NCBI RefSeq assembly: GCF_018598555.1
Contig: NZ_JAHEWN010000011.1
Location: 62,001-126,000, forward strand
Direction of reading: 5' to 3'
DNA: 64,000 bases
Source: Curtobacterium aurantiacum
GTDB taxonomy: Bacteria > Actinomycetota > Actinomycetes > Actinomycetales > Microbacteriaceae
Shown: piece after piece, positions 35,534 through 44,280 of the stretch
Position numbering within the stretch: position 1 is the first letter of the stretch
Layout: each line of letters opens with the position of its first letter
The notes under the pieces: generated by a model
The model's database searches: none
What the model saw: the letters and a program-made list of their open reading frames with translations, nothing else
What the model was told of the DNA's origin: nothing
Translations under genes and position numbers: made by a program

Positions 35534-38500
35534 GTGCCGCTGACCACGCTGATGCCCGCTCCCGAGGATGCCGGGTTCGCGCGCGCACTGGTGGACGACC
35601 CCTCGCAGGCGGCGGTGCTGGCGCTGCCGGACGGCCGTCACGCCGCGGTGATCGGTGCGCCGGGCAGCGGCAAGACGACCACGCTCGCACGGCTCGTCGC
35701 CGACCGGCTGAACCGCGCCGGTGCGATCACCCCGGACGGCCACGCGACCGTCCTCGCCCTGACCTCGTCCCGCACGGCCGCGACCGCGCTGCGTGACCGA
35801 CTGGCCACGGCGGTCGACCGGGTCGTGCCGGGCGCCCTCGCTCGCACCGTGAACTCACTGGCGTTCCAGATCGTCACCCACGCGGCGGCGACGCAGGACC
35901 AGGAACCGCCGACGCTCCTCACCGGCGGGGAGCAGGACCGCATCATCGCCGACCTGCTCGCCGGGCACGAACTCGACGGCACCGGACCCGCGTGGCCCGA
36001 CCCGATCACCGCCGTCGTCCGTGAGCGAGCGGGGTTCCGCACGGCTCTGCGCGACGTGATGATGCGCGCGGTCGCCGCCGGTGTCGAACCGGACGACATG
36101 CGGGAACTCGGCGACGAGCTCGGACGCCCCGAGTGGCGGTCGGTGGGCGACTTCGTCGACGACTACCGGGCCTCCGTGACCGCGTTCCGGCCCACCGGAC
36201 TCGACTCCGGCGAGCTCGTGGCCTACGCCACCGCAGCGGTGCTGCGGCACGAGCTGCCCGCGAGCATCGCCGCCCTCCGCCTGCTCGTGGTCGACGACAC
36301 GCAAGAACTGGTGGAGGGCGAGATCGCCCTGCTCGGGGCACTCGCTCGTTCCGGCGTGCAGGTCGTGGCGTTCGGCGACCCGGACATCGCCGCGTCGGCG
36401 TTCCGCGGCGCCGAACCGGACGTGCTCGGTCGGCTCGCGGTGCGGCTCGGAGTGGACCGCGTCGACGAGCTCTTCCTCCTGACGGTGCACCGCCACCCCG
36501 CCCCGATCCGCGCGCTGGTCACCGGCGTCACCGGCCGGATCGGCACCGCAGCCGCCGGACGGCAACGCAGCGCGACCGCGGACGACGCGGACGCCCGCTC
36601 CGACGCGGTCGTGCACCTCGAAGCCGCGAGCCGGTCCGCCCTCGTGGTCGCCATCGCCCGCCGGCTGCGTGAACACCGGCTGCTCGACGGCGTGCCCTGG
36701 CACCGGATGGCGGTGGTCACCCGGAGCGGTGCGGCCATCCCCGAGCTCGTCCGTGCGCTCTCCGTGGCCGAGGTCCCGGCGACCGCCGGTGCCGCACCTG
36801 TCCGTCCGCGCGACGACTCGGCGGCGCGGGCCCTGCTCGACGCGGCCGCTGTGGCGCTCGGCGTCCTGCCGCTCGACGCGGCCCTGGCCACCGCCTTCGC
36901 GACCGGGCCCCTCGGTGGCCTCGACACCCTGGCGATGCGACGGCTCCGGCTCGCGCTGCGGCGAGAGGAACTGGCGGGCGACGGCAGCCGCACCGCCGAC
37001 GAGCTGCTGGTCGACGCGCTGGGGGCACCGGAGCGCCTCGCGACGGTGGACGCGGGCTTCGCGCGTCGGGCGACCCGGCTGGCCCGGAGCCTGGTGCAGG
37101 CCCGCACCGACGCCGAGTCCGGCTCGAGCATCGAGGAGATCCTCTGGGGGCTCTGGGAACGCAGCGGCCTCGCGAAGTCCTGGGGTGCCCAGTCCGCAGC
37201 CGGCGGGGTCGGTGCCGGCGAGGCCGATCGACACCTGGATGCCGTCGTCGGCCTGTTCACCGCAGCCAAGCGCTTCGTCGAGCGCACCCCGGACGCCCCC
37301 GCGCGGGTCTTCGTCGACGACCTGCTCGGCGCCGACCTGCCGGAGGACTCGATCGGCCCGGACCGGACCGCCGGCCGGGTGCGGGTGCTGACGCCCTCGG
37401 CGACGATCGGACTCGAGTGCGACGTGGTCGTGGTGCTCGGCCTGCAGGACGGCGTCTGGCCGAACACCCGGGTCCGCGGCAGCCTGCTCGACCCCGACGG
37501 CCTGGTCCGCGCCGCCGCCGGCGTCGAACGTTCGCCGATCGACGACCGCGCCGCCGTCGTCGCCGACGAACTCCGCCTGTTCGCCCGGGCCGTGTCGCGT
37601 GCGACCACCCAGGTCGTCATCGGCACCGTCGCGAACGACGACGAATCCCCGTCGCCCTTCGTCCGACTCGTCCCCGTGCCGCCGGACCGCCAGCCGACGG
37701 TGCACCCGCTGTCCCTGCGCGGCCTCGCCGGGTCGCTGCGCCGTCGGGTCGTCGCCTCGGGTGACCACGAGGCCGCGTCCGCCCTCGCCCGCTTGGCCGA
37801 GGCCGAGGTGCCCGGCGCCGCCCCGGACGAGTGGTACGGACTCGCCGAGCCGACCACGGACGACCCCCTGGTCGACCTCGACGCCGAGCCTGCGCCCGAG
37901 GTCGAGGGCGGTGAGCCCGTCGCACCGGCCGTGTCGGTGTCGCCGTCGCGGATCGGCACCTTCGAGGAGTGCCCGGTGCACTGGTTCGCGCAGACCTTCG
38001 GCGGTGGCGCCCCGAGCCCCGCGATGGGCATCGGCACGATCGTGCACGAAGCGATGGAGCACGCCACCGAGATCGACGTCGAGTCGCTGTGGGACCGGGT
38101 GGAGGCACGGTGGGACGAGCTGACGTTCGAGTCGCCCTGGGTCGCCGACCGCGAACGCGCGCGCACCCGGCGGATGATCGAGGGACTGAGCGACTACCTC
38201 CGGACGTTCGCCAGCGCCGGTCGACGGCTGCTCGGCGCCGAGACCTCGTTCGCGCTCGTCACCGGGCCCGCGCGCATCCGGGGCAGCATCGACCGCATCG
38301 AGGTCGACCCCGAGGGACGCGTCAGCGTGGTCGACCTGAAGACCGGCCGTTCGATGCCCAGCGAGAAGAACGACATGCCCGACCACCCGCAGCTCGGCGC
38401 CTACCAGCTCGCGGTCGAGGACGGCGCGGTCGAGGGCGTGCCGGCCGGATCGCCGATGGCCGATGCCCGGCTCGTGTTCGTCCAGAACCCCCGCGGTGGG

Positions 38501-38689
38501 AACGCCTTCTCCGAGCGCACGCAGCACGCGTTCGACGCCGAGGCACGTGAGGCGTACCGCGAACGACTGCACGGTGTGGCGCGGGGCATGGCCGGGAGGA
38601 CCTTCGTGGCGAACGTGGACGACCACTGCGAGAAGGCCCGGACCGGCGTCGAGTGCCGGATCCACGTGGTGGCGGAGGTGACCTGGTGA
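35534..38689 (+). CDS. adnA: AdnA-type helicase-nuclease subunit
   Basis: A 1051-residue subunit of the actinobacterial AdnAB motor-nuclease, the RecBCD/AddAB counterpart that resects double-strand breaks. The N-terminal UvrD-like half has Walker A GAPGSGKTTT (41-50) but a deviant motif II, VVDDTQE, near residue 254 in place of DExQ. The C-terminal RecB-like nuclease has GTIVHEAMEH, the metal site RGSIDRIEVD and the catalytic VVDLKTGRSMP. Cysteines in EECPVHWF, DDHCEKA and VECRIH could hold an Fe-S cluster. The GTG start is leaderless. The stop overlaps the adnB start in GTGA. Confidence 0.88.
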   Translation: MPLTTLMPAPEDAGFARALVDDPSQAAVLALPDGRHAAVIGAPGSGKTTTLARLVADRLNRAGAITPDGHATVLALTSSRTAATALRDRLATAVDRVVPGALARTVNSLAFQIVTHAAATQDQEPPTLLTGGEQDRIIADLLAGHELDGTGPAWPDPITAVVRERAGFRTALRDVMMRAVAAGVEPDDMRELGDELGRPEWRSVGDFVDDYRASVTAFRPTGLDSGELVAYATAAVLRHELPASIAALRLLVVDDTQELVEGEIALLGALARSGVQVVAFGDPDIAASAFRGAEPDVLGRLAVRLGVDRVDELFLLTVHRHPAPIRALVTGVTGRIGTAAAGRQRSATADDADARSDAVVHLEAASRSALVVAIARRLREHRLLDGVPWHRMAVVTRSGAAIPELVRALSVAEVPATAGAAPVRPRDDSAARALLDAAAVALGVLPLDAALATAFATGPLGGLDTLAMRRLRLALRREELAGDGSRTADELLVDALGAPERLATVDAGFARRATRLARSLVQARTDAESGSSIEEILWGLWERSGLAKSWGAQSAAGGVGAGEADRHLDAVVGLFTAAKRFVERTPDAPARVFVDDLLGADLPEDSIGPDRTAGRVRVLTPSATIGLECDVVVVLGLQDGVWPNTRVRGSLLDPDGLVRAAAGVERSPIDDRAAVVADELRLFARAVSRATTQVVIGTVANDDESPSPFVRLVPVPPDRQPTVHPLSLRGLAGSLRRRVVASGDHEAASALARLAEAEVPGAAPDEWYGLAEPTTDDPLVDLDAEPAPEVEGGEPVAPAVSVSPSRIGTFEECPVHWFAQTFGGGAPSPAMGIGTIVHEAMEHATEIDVESLWDRVEARWDELTFESPWVADRERARTRRMIEGLSDYLRTFASAGRRLLGAETSFALVTGPARIRGSIDRIEVDPEGRVSVVDLKTGRSMPSEKNDMPDHPQLGAYQLAVEDGAVEGVPAGSPMADARLVFVQNPRGGNAFSERTQHAFDAEAREAYRERLHGVARGMAGRTFVANVDDHCEKARTGVECRIHVVAEVTW

Positions 38690-41600
38690 GCGAGACGACC
38701 GACACTGCCGACACGGCGGACACGACCGACACGGCGGACACTGCCGACAGGGCTGGCGTGGCCGGCGCGGCTGATGTGGCTGGCGCGGCCGGTATGGCCG
38801 GCACGGCCGCCGCTGCTCCGCCCGTCGTCCGGCACGGCGCCGACGCCATCGCCGACGCCCTCGGCCGACCGCGCCCCACGGCCCAGCAGCGTGCCGTCAT
38901 CGAGTCGCCGCTCGTGCCGGCCCTCGTCGTCGCGGGTGCCGGCAGCGGGAAGACCGAGACGATGGCCTCGCGCGTCGTCTGGCTGCTGGCCAACGGCCAC
39001 GTCCGCCCCGACGAGGTCCTCGGCCTGACCTTCACCCGCAAGGCCGCCGGTGAACTGTCTGTCCGCATCAACGACCGCATCCGCGCGCTCGAGGACGTCG
39101 GCCTGATCACCCCCGGCGACGCCTTCGAAGCGCCCACCGTCTCGACCTACAACGCCTTCGCCAACGCCGTCTTCCGCGAGAACGCGCTGCTCGTCGGCCG
39201 CGACGGCGAGTCCCAGGTGCTCACCGAGCCATCGGCCTGGCAGCTCGCCCGCCGGGTGGTGGTGGCCGCTCGCGACGACCGGCTCGCCGGGCTCGACCGC
39301 GACGTCGACACGCTGACCGCCGCCGTGGTGGCGCTCGCCGGAGCCTCCTCCGAGCACCTCGTCGAGCCCGAGGACCTCCGCCGGTTCGCAGTGGAGTTCT
39401 CCGAACTGCTCGAACTCCCCGGCAACCGCGGCAAGCCCTACAAGGCGATCACCGACGCGGTCGCCGCCATCGGTGCCCTCGAACCCCTGGCTGACCTCGT
39501 CGCGGAGTTCCGCCGACAGAAGGTCGACCGCGGGTTCGTGGAGTTCTCCGACCAGATCGCCCTGGCGCTCGCCGCTGCGGAGTCGGCTCCGCGGGTCGTG
39601 ACGGACCTGCGGAGCCGGTACGGCGTGGTGCTCCTCGACGAGTACCAGGACACCTCGGTGGTGCAGACCCGGTTCCTCGCCCGGCTGTTCCGCGGGCACT
39701 CGGTGATGGCGGTCGGCGACCCGCACCAGTCCATCTACGGGTTCCGCGGTGCCAGTGCGGCGAACCTCGCCCGGTTCCCGCACGACTTCGGCGGCGACGA
39801 GCCCGGGGTCGCCGAACCGGTCACGTTCGCGCTGTCGACGAGCTGGCGCAACCCGGTCGACGTGCTCGCCGGGGCGAACGCGATCGTCGCGCCCCTCTCC
39901 GAGGCGTCCGAGGTGGACGTCGAGCGGCTCTCGCCGCGCCCCGGTGCGGATGCCGGCACCGTGCGCGTGGTGTTCCCCGAGACCCTGCCGGAAGAGGCCG
40001 ACGAGGTCGCCGCCTGGTTCCAGGACCGCCGCCGCCGGGACCCGGCCGGCTCGATGGCGCTCCTGTTGCGGGCCCGGAAGGACCTGGCGTCGTTCACGGC
40101 GGCGCTCGGTGCCCGCGGGGTGCCGTACCACGTGCTCGGCACCGGGGGCCTGCTCCAGCGCCCGGAGATCGTCGACCTGGTGGCCTGCCTGCGCGTGCTG
40201 CACGACCCGGCCGCCGGCAACGACCTGATCCGGCTGCTCGCTGGAGCCCGGTGGCGGGTGGGTGCGGCCGACATCGTCGCCCTGCACCAGCTCGCCCGTT
40301 GGCTGTTCCAGCGCGACCACACCCAGCAGCGCCTCGACGACGAGTTGACCGCTGCGTTCCGGGCCTCCGTGGCCGCCGGCGAGCACGGCTCCATCGTCGA
40401 TGCGCTCGACTTCGTGGCGACCGCCCCCGACGAGCACGGCGCGCTCGAGGGCATCACCCCGGCCGGTCGCAGCCGGATGCGTGCCCTGGGCGAGCAGCTC
40501 GCGATGCTCCGGTCCCGTGCGGGAAGCGACCTGGTCGACTTCGTGACCCTGGTCGTGCAGGAGATGCGGCTCGACATCGAGGTCGCCGCGCACGAGCAGG
40601 GCAGCGGCGCCTACCTCGACGCCTTCATCGACGAGCTCGCCGGGTTCGTCTCGACCGACGACCGTGCCGACCTCGGCTCGTTCCTCGGGTGGATCGACGC
40701 CGCCGCTCGGCGCGACGACATGGGCCCGCGGTCCGAGGAACCGGAGGCCGGCACCGTCCAGATCCTGACCATCCACGGGTCCAAGGGCCTCGAGTGGGAC
40801 GCCGTCGCGGTGCCCCGGATGGTCGAGGGCGGGTTGCCCGCGCGCCCGCAGGAGGGCTCGTCCGGGTGGCTCGGCTTCGGCCGACTGCCGTACGAGTTCC
40901 GCGGCGACGCCGCCGAACTGCCCCGGCTCGCGTGGCGCGGGCAGGAGACCCAGAAGGACGTCACCACGGCGATCGACGCCTTCAAGGAACAGGTGAAGGC
41001 CCGCAACGAGGACGAGGAACGTCGACTCACGTACGTCGCCCTGACCCGTGCCAAGCACGACCTGCTGGTGTCCGGCTCCTTCTGGGCCGGTGGTGTCCGG
41101 CCGACGGAGCCGAGCCGGTACCTCCGTGACCTGGTCGACGCGGGCGTCATCGACGGAGCGGCGATCCCGGAGACCACGGTGCACGACGAGAACCCGATGG
41201 GTGAGAGCGGCGCGACCCAGACCTGGCCGCACGTGCCGTTCGGGCAGCGTGCACCGCGCGTCCTGGCCGCCGCCGAGCGGGTGCGGAACGCGAACCCCGG
41301 TGCCTCCGGTCGGTTCGCGGCCGACATCGACCTGCTGCTCGCCGAACGGCATGCCACCCGGAACGCGAGGCACGCGGTCGCCGTCCCGCACCGCGTCCCG
41401 GCGTCGGGCTTCAAGGACTACCTGACCGAACCCGACTCCGTGGCGGAGCGGCTCCGTCGGCCGATGCCGGAGCGCCCGTACCGCGCCACCCGGCTGGGCA
41501 CGCTCTTCCACCAGTGGGTGGAGCAGCGGGCGCGGAGCGGTGGTGCCCTCGAGACGCTCGACGTGTGGGACGGCGAACTCGACCTCGACGCCGACGACCT

Positions 41601-42021
41601 CGCGGACGCATCACCGGACGCCGTGGTCACCGACGACGACGCCCGTCGACTGGCGGACTTCCAGGCCACGTTCGCCCGCTCCCGGTGGGCCGGGCTGACC
41701 CCCATCGAGGTCGAACGCGAGATCCACATCCCGTTCCTCGGGCACAGCGTGGTCTGCAAGCTCGACGCCGTCTACGAGATCGACGGACGCGCCGAGGTGG
41801 TCGACTGGAAGACCGGCAAGGCACCGTCGGGCGCCGACGACCTCGCCCGTCGCACCCTGCAGCTCGCGCTGTACCGCGTCGCGTACGCCGAGTTCACCGG
41901 TCGGCCGCTCGACCAGGTCGACGCGGTGTTCTACTTCGTCGCCGACGACCTCGAGGTCCGTCCGACCGAGCTGCTGGACCGCGCCGGTCTCGAGCGCGCG
42001 TGGTCGGAGGCGATCGGCTGA
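38686..42021 (+). CDS. adnB: AdnB-type helicase-nuclease subunit
   Basis: A 1111-residue partner of AdnA. All SF1A motifs are intact: AGAGSGKTETM, LTFTRKAAGEL, LLDEYQDTS, VGDPHQSIYGFRGA, STSWRNP, LTIHGSKGLEWD and VALTRAKHD. The C-terminal nuclease has ATRLGTLFHQWVEQ, CKLDAVYEIDG and VVDWKTGKAPSG. The start GTG 38686 is overlapped by the adnA stop. Residues 2-45 are an unusual Thr/Asp/Ala repeat followed by a Gly/Ala/Val repeat. In mycobacteria the AdnB motor is the main driver of unwinding; the intact motifs agree. Confidence 0.9.
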   Translation: MSETTDTADTADTTDTADTADRAGVAGAADVAGAAGMAGTAAAAPPVVRHGADAIADALGRPRPTAQQRAVIESPLVPALVVAGAGSGKTETMASRVVWLLANGHVRPDEVLGLTFTRKAAGELSVRINDRIRALEDVGLITPGDAFEAPTVSTYNAFANAVFRENALLVGRDGESQVLTEPSAWQLARRVVVAARDDRLAGLDRDVDTLTAAVVALAGASSEHLVEPEDLRRFAVEFSELLELPGNRGKPYKAITDAVAAIGALEPLADLVAEFRRQKVDRGFVEFSDQIALALAAAESAPRVVTDLRSRYGVVLLDEYQDTSVVQTRFLARLFRGHSVMAVGDPHQSIYGFRGASAANLARFPHDFGGDEPGVAEPVTFALSTSWRNPVDVLAGANAIVAPLSEASEVDVERLSPRPGADAGTVRVVFPETLPEEADEVAAWFQDRRRRDPAGSMALLLRARKDLASFTAALGARGVPYHVLGTGGLLQRPEIVDLVACLRVLHDPAAGNDLIRLLAGARWRVGAADIVALHQLARWLFQRDHTQQRLDDELTAAFRASVAAGEHGSIVDALDFVATAPDEHGALEGITPAGRSRMRALGEQLAMLRSRAGSDLVDFVTLVVQEMRLDIEVAAHEQGSGAYLDAFIDELAGFVSTDDRADLGSFLGWIDAAARRDDMGPRSEEPEAGTVQILTIHGSKGLEWDAVAVPRMVEGGLPARPQEGSSGWLGFGRLPYEFRGDAAELPRLAWRGQETQKDVTTAIDAFKEQVKARNEDEERRLTYVALTRAKHDLLVSGSFWAGGVRPTEPSRYLRDLVDAGVIDGAAIPETTVHDENPMGESGATQTWPHVPFGQRAPRVLAAAERVRNANPGASGRFAADIDLLLAERHATRNARHAVAVPHRVPASGFKDYLTEPDSVAERLRRPMPERPYRATRLGTLFHQWVEQRARSGGALETLDVWDGELDLDADDLADASPDAVVTDDDARRLADFQATFARSRWAGLTPIEVEREIHIPFLGHSVVCKLDAVYEIDGRAEVVDWKTGKAPSGADDLARRTLQLALYRVAYAEFTGRPLDQVDAVFYFVADDLEVRPTELLDRAGLERAWSEAIG
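38697..38815 (+). repeat. Degenerate low-complexity repeat at adnB 5' end
   Basis: Imperfect 6- to 9-nt units encode TDTADTADTTDTADTADRAG and then an AGAADVAGAAG-type run. All variation is in frame. It lies before the conserved helicase fold. Confidence 0.75.
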
Positions 42022-42035
42022 CGTCCTGCGGGCCC

Positions 42036-42087
42036 CTCCGCCCTGGACGGGCGCGCTCCGCCCTGGACGGGCGCGCTCCGCCCTGGA
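42036..42087. repeat. 20-bp tandem repeat after adnB
   Basis: The unit CCCTGGACGGGCGCGCTCCG occurs twice exactly (42041-42060 and 42061-42080) with partial units on both sides. The last partial unit forms the left arm of the next hairpin. Confidence 0.9.
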
Positions 42088-42128
42088 GGCCCGAAGCCGG
42101 TCCCAGGGAACGGCACCGGGCCTCCAGG
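42082..42128. terminator. GGAGGCC-family hairpin after adnB
   Basis: CCTGGAGGCCCG (42082-42093) pairs exactly with CGGGCCTCCAGG (42117-42128), with an additional inner GCCG/CGGC pairing. Copy 5 of the family, between convergent genes. Confidence 0.75.
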
Positions 42129-42154
42129 CGGTCGCGAGCACGGCCCCTGCCGGG

Positions 42155-42215
42155 CCTTCGTGAGCAGCAATGGTCGGGTACGCCGCAGCAACCCGACCAT
42201 TCCTGCTCACGAAGG
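42155..42215. terminator. Long hairpin between adnB and phosphotransferase
   Basis: Arms 42155-42179 and 42191-42215 pair over 25 bp with a single C-C mismatch; the loop is 11 nt. Its sequence is unrelated to the GGAGGCC family. It is 15 nt from the stop of the leftward gene. Confidence 0.75.
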
Positions 42216-42229
42216 GCAGGCCGACGGCG

Positions 42230-43228
42230 TCAGCCGTGGCGTCGCTCGGTGGAGGACAGCAACTGCTCCACCTCGCCGATCTCCATCGTCTCCGGTGAGA
42301 CGGACTGCAGCGGCTCCGCACTCGGTGCGTGGACCGCGTCGACCAGGCGGTGCATCATCGCGACGGCGTCATCGACGACCTCGGTGCTCTTCGCCTGCAC
42401 GCCGTGCAGCAGCCAGTGCGCCGTCTCGAGCTCGTGGTGCACCCGCGCACGCTGTGCGAGCTGACGGTCACGCCCGCCGCCGTTCGCCTCGTAGGCGCTG
42501 AGGACGGTGTCGAAGGCGTCACGGCGGCCGGCGAGCACCCAGGCGAGGTCCTTGGCGGGGTCGCCGAGCCGGAGCTCACCCCAGTCGAGGATCCCGCTGA
42601 CCGCATCGCCGTCGACGAGCAGCGCCCCGGTGCCGAGCGAACCGTGCACGACGGTCGGCGTGAACTGCCAGAGCTGCTGGTCGCGCGCCGCACCTTCCCA
42701 GCGTTCGACGAGCGCGGCGGGGACGAGTTTCGTCGCCACCGCGCGGTCCATCACCGAGACGGCGGAGCGGAGCACCTCGAACGGCGTCAGCGAGGGCAGT
42801 CCGGCGTCGGAGACGAAGCTCGTCGGCAGCTGGTGGATCGCGGCGACGGCACGGCCGACGCTGGTGGCGAGGTCGGGGCGGTCGACGAGCGACGCGAGGG
42901 TCGGGTGGGTCCCGGCCAGGCGGGTCGTGACGATGGCGCGCGTCGAACCGATCGGTGCCTGTCCGCGGTACTCGGCCACCCCGAACGGCAGGCGTGTGCG
43001 GATCCCCGCGCTCAACGCACGGATGGCGACGAGGTCGGCCGACTGCCGGGCCTCGGCGCGCTGGTTCCGGGGACGGCGGATGACGATCTCGGTGCCGTCG
43101 GCGTCGCGGAGGAGCGCCGACTCGTAGTCGCCGGCCGCGGCCGAGCCGAGCGTGCGCGTGCCCGTGACGAGGAGACCTGGAACGGCCGTCGTCGCCAACG
43201 CGGCTAGAGTGAACTGGGATCCCGCCAT
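42230..43228 (-). CDS. Phosphotransferase-fold protein lacking catalytic residues
   Basis: A 332-residue protein with the aminoglycoside/macrolide phosphotransferase fold: N-lobe (ALLRDADGTEIVIRRPRNQ), C-lobe with TTRLAGTHPTLASL, and DFG-like SGILDWGELRLGDPAKDLAW. The catalytic loop, normally HGDxxxxN, reads HGSLGTGA (195-202), so both the catalytic Asp and the metal-binding Asn are missing, while D215 is kept. It may be a pseudokinase or use different chemistry. ATG 43228 follows minus-strand TACCCT by 7 nt. It is divergent from nudC within the conserved repair block. A resistance role is not supported. Confidence 0.8.
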   Translation of the reverse strand: MAGSQFTLAALATTAVPGLLVTGTRTLGSAAAGDYESALLRDADGTEIVIRRPRNQRAEARQSADLVAIRALSAGIRTRLPFGVAEYRGQAPIGSTRAIVTTRLAGTHPTLASLVDRPDLATSVGRAVAAIHQLPTSFVSDAGLPSLTPFEVLRSAVSVMDRAVATKLVPAALVERWEGAARDQQLWQFTPTVVHGSLGTGALLVDGDAVSGILDWGELRLGDPAKDLAWVLAGRRDAFDTVLSAYEANGGGRDRQLAQRARVHHELETAHWLLHGVQAKSTEVVDDAVAMMHRLVDAVHAPSAEPLQSVSPETMEIGEVEQLLSSTERRHG

Positions 43229-43235
43229 GCCCCTC

Positions 43236-43241
43236 AGGGTA
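43236..43241 (-). promoter_or_regulatory. -10 box, leaderless phosphotransferase-fold gene mRNA
   Basis: Minus-strand TACCCT, 7 nt before ATG 43228. Confidence 0.5.
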
Positions 43242-43344
43242 GGCGCGTGACGCGTACACGGCTGCACGCCACGCTGTTCGGCGGCCCGCACGCCCACCGC
43301 ACGTCTCCTGCACGTCCGCACCCGATCCGAGGAGCTCTCCCGCC

Positions 43345-44280
43345 GTGACCGTCGAGTTCGCCGCCCGGCTCCCGCTCTCCCGCAACGAACTCGACCGCGA
43401 CGCCGAGTTCCGCACGACCGACGACCTCGAGCGTGTCCTGCGCGAGGACGAGCGCACCCGGTACCTGCCGGTGCGCGGAGCCGAGATGCTCCGGAACCCC
43501 GACGGCACCCTGCGCTTCGTGACCGCGGCGGAGATCCCCGTCGACACCGTGACCCTGTACCTCGGTCGCGCCGTCTCCGACGCACCGGACGCCGCCGCGG
43601 GCACCCGGTTCGTCGCCGCCTTCATCGACGGCGGGACGGCGACCGCCATCGAACCGTCGGACGACGCGTGGCAGAGCCTCCGGATGTTCGGCACCGAGCT
43701 GTCGCCGCGTGACCAGGGCCTGGCGGTCGAGGCCGTGGCGATGGCCAACTGGCACGCCGTGCACGGGTTCTCCCCGCGTACCGGGTCGGCCACCGCCGTC
43801 GTGAGCGGTGGATGGGTCCGTCGTGACCCCGAGGGGCACGACCACTTCCCGCGTACCGACGCGGCGATCATCGTCGGGGTCGTCGACGCCGACGACCGGA
43901 TCCTGCTCGGCTCGAACGCCGCGTGGGACGCGAACCGGTACTCGCTGCTCGCCGGGTTCGTCGAGCCGGGGGAGTCGCTCGAGGACGCCGTCCGCCGCGA
44001 GGTCTGGGAGGAGTCCGGGGTCCGTGTCGAGGAGCCCGAGTACCTCGGCTCGCAGCCGTGGCCGTTCCCCGCGTCGCTGATGGTGGGCTTCCGCGCACGT
44101 GCAGCCGGCGGCGACCCGACCACCGCCCGTCCCGACGGGGTGGAGATCCTCGACGTGCGGTGGTTCTCGCGCGACGAGATCCGCCAGCGCGCCGGGGACA
44201 CCCTCTTGCTGCCGGGACGCACCTCGATCGCCCGCGCCATCATCGAGGAGTGGTACGGCGGGCCGCTGGACCTGCCGTGA
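43345..44280 (+). CDS. nudC: NADH/NAD-capped RNA diphosphatase NudC
   Basis: A 311-residue NUDIX enzyme cleaving NAD(H) and, in characterised homologues, removing NAD caps from RNA. The Nudix box runs from G204 to V226 (GFVEPGESL...REVWEESGV), and the family mark SQPWPFP is at 236-242. The zinc-binding cysteines of E. coli NudC are all replaced: S143, T146, D161 and G164. The N-terminal domain is otherwise normal (HFPRTD follows). Start GTG 43345 has GAGGAG upstream. Its stop overlaps the uvrD2 start in GTGA, so the two are co-translated. Confidence 0.9.
   Translation: MTVEFAARLPLSRNELDRDAEFRTTDDLERVLREDERTRYLPVRGAEMLRNPDGTLRFVTAAEIPVDTVTLYLGRAVSDAPDAAAGTRFVAAFIDGGTATAIEPSDDAWQSLRMFGTELSPRDQGLAVEAVAMANWHAVHGFSPRTGSATAVVSGGWVRRDPEGHDHFPRTDAAIIVGVVDADDRILLGSNAAWDANRYSLLAGFVEPGESLEDAVRREVWEESGVRVEEPEYLGSQPWPFPASLMVGFRARAAGGDPTTARPDGVEILDVRWFSRDEIRQRAGDTLLLPGRTSIARAIIEEWYGGPLDLP

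Noticed and set aside
35855-41511. Very long open frames on the minus strand opposite adnA and adnB (over 900 codons)
   Set aside because: They are antisense shadows caused by high third-position GC; composition is Arg/Gly/Asp/Val-rich without motifs, and the plus-strand frames carry full helicase and nuclease signatures.
42230-43228. Antibiotic-resistance kinase
   Set aside because: The catalytic Asp and metal-binding Asn are missing and the context is a conserved repair block, not a resistance island.
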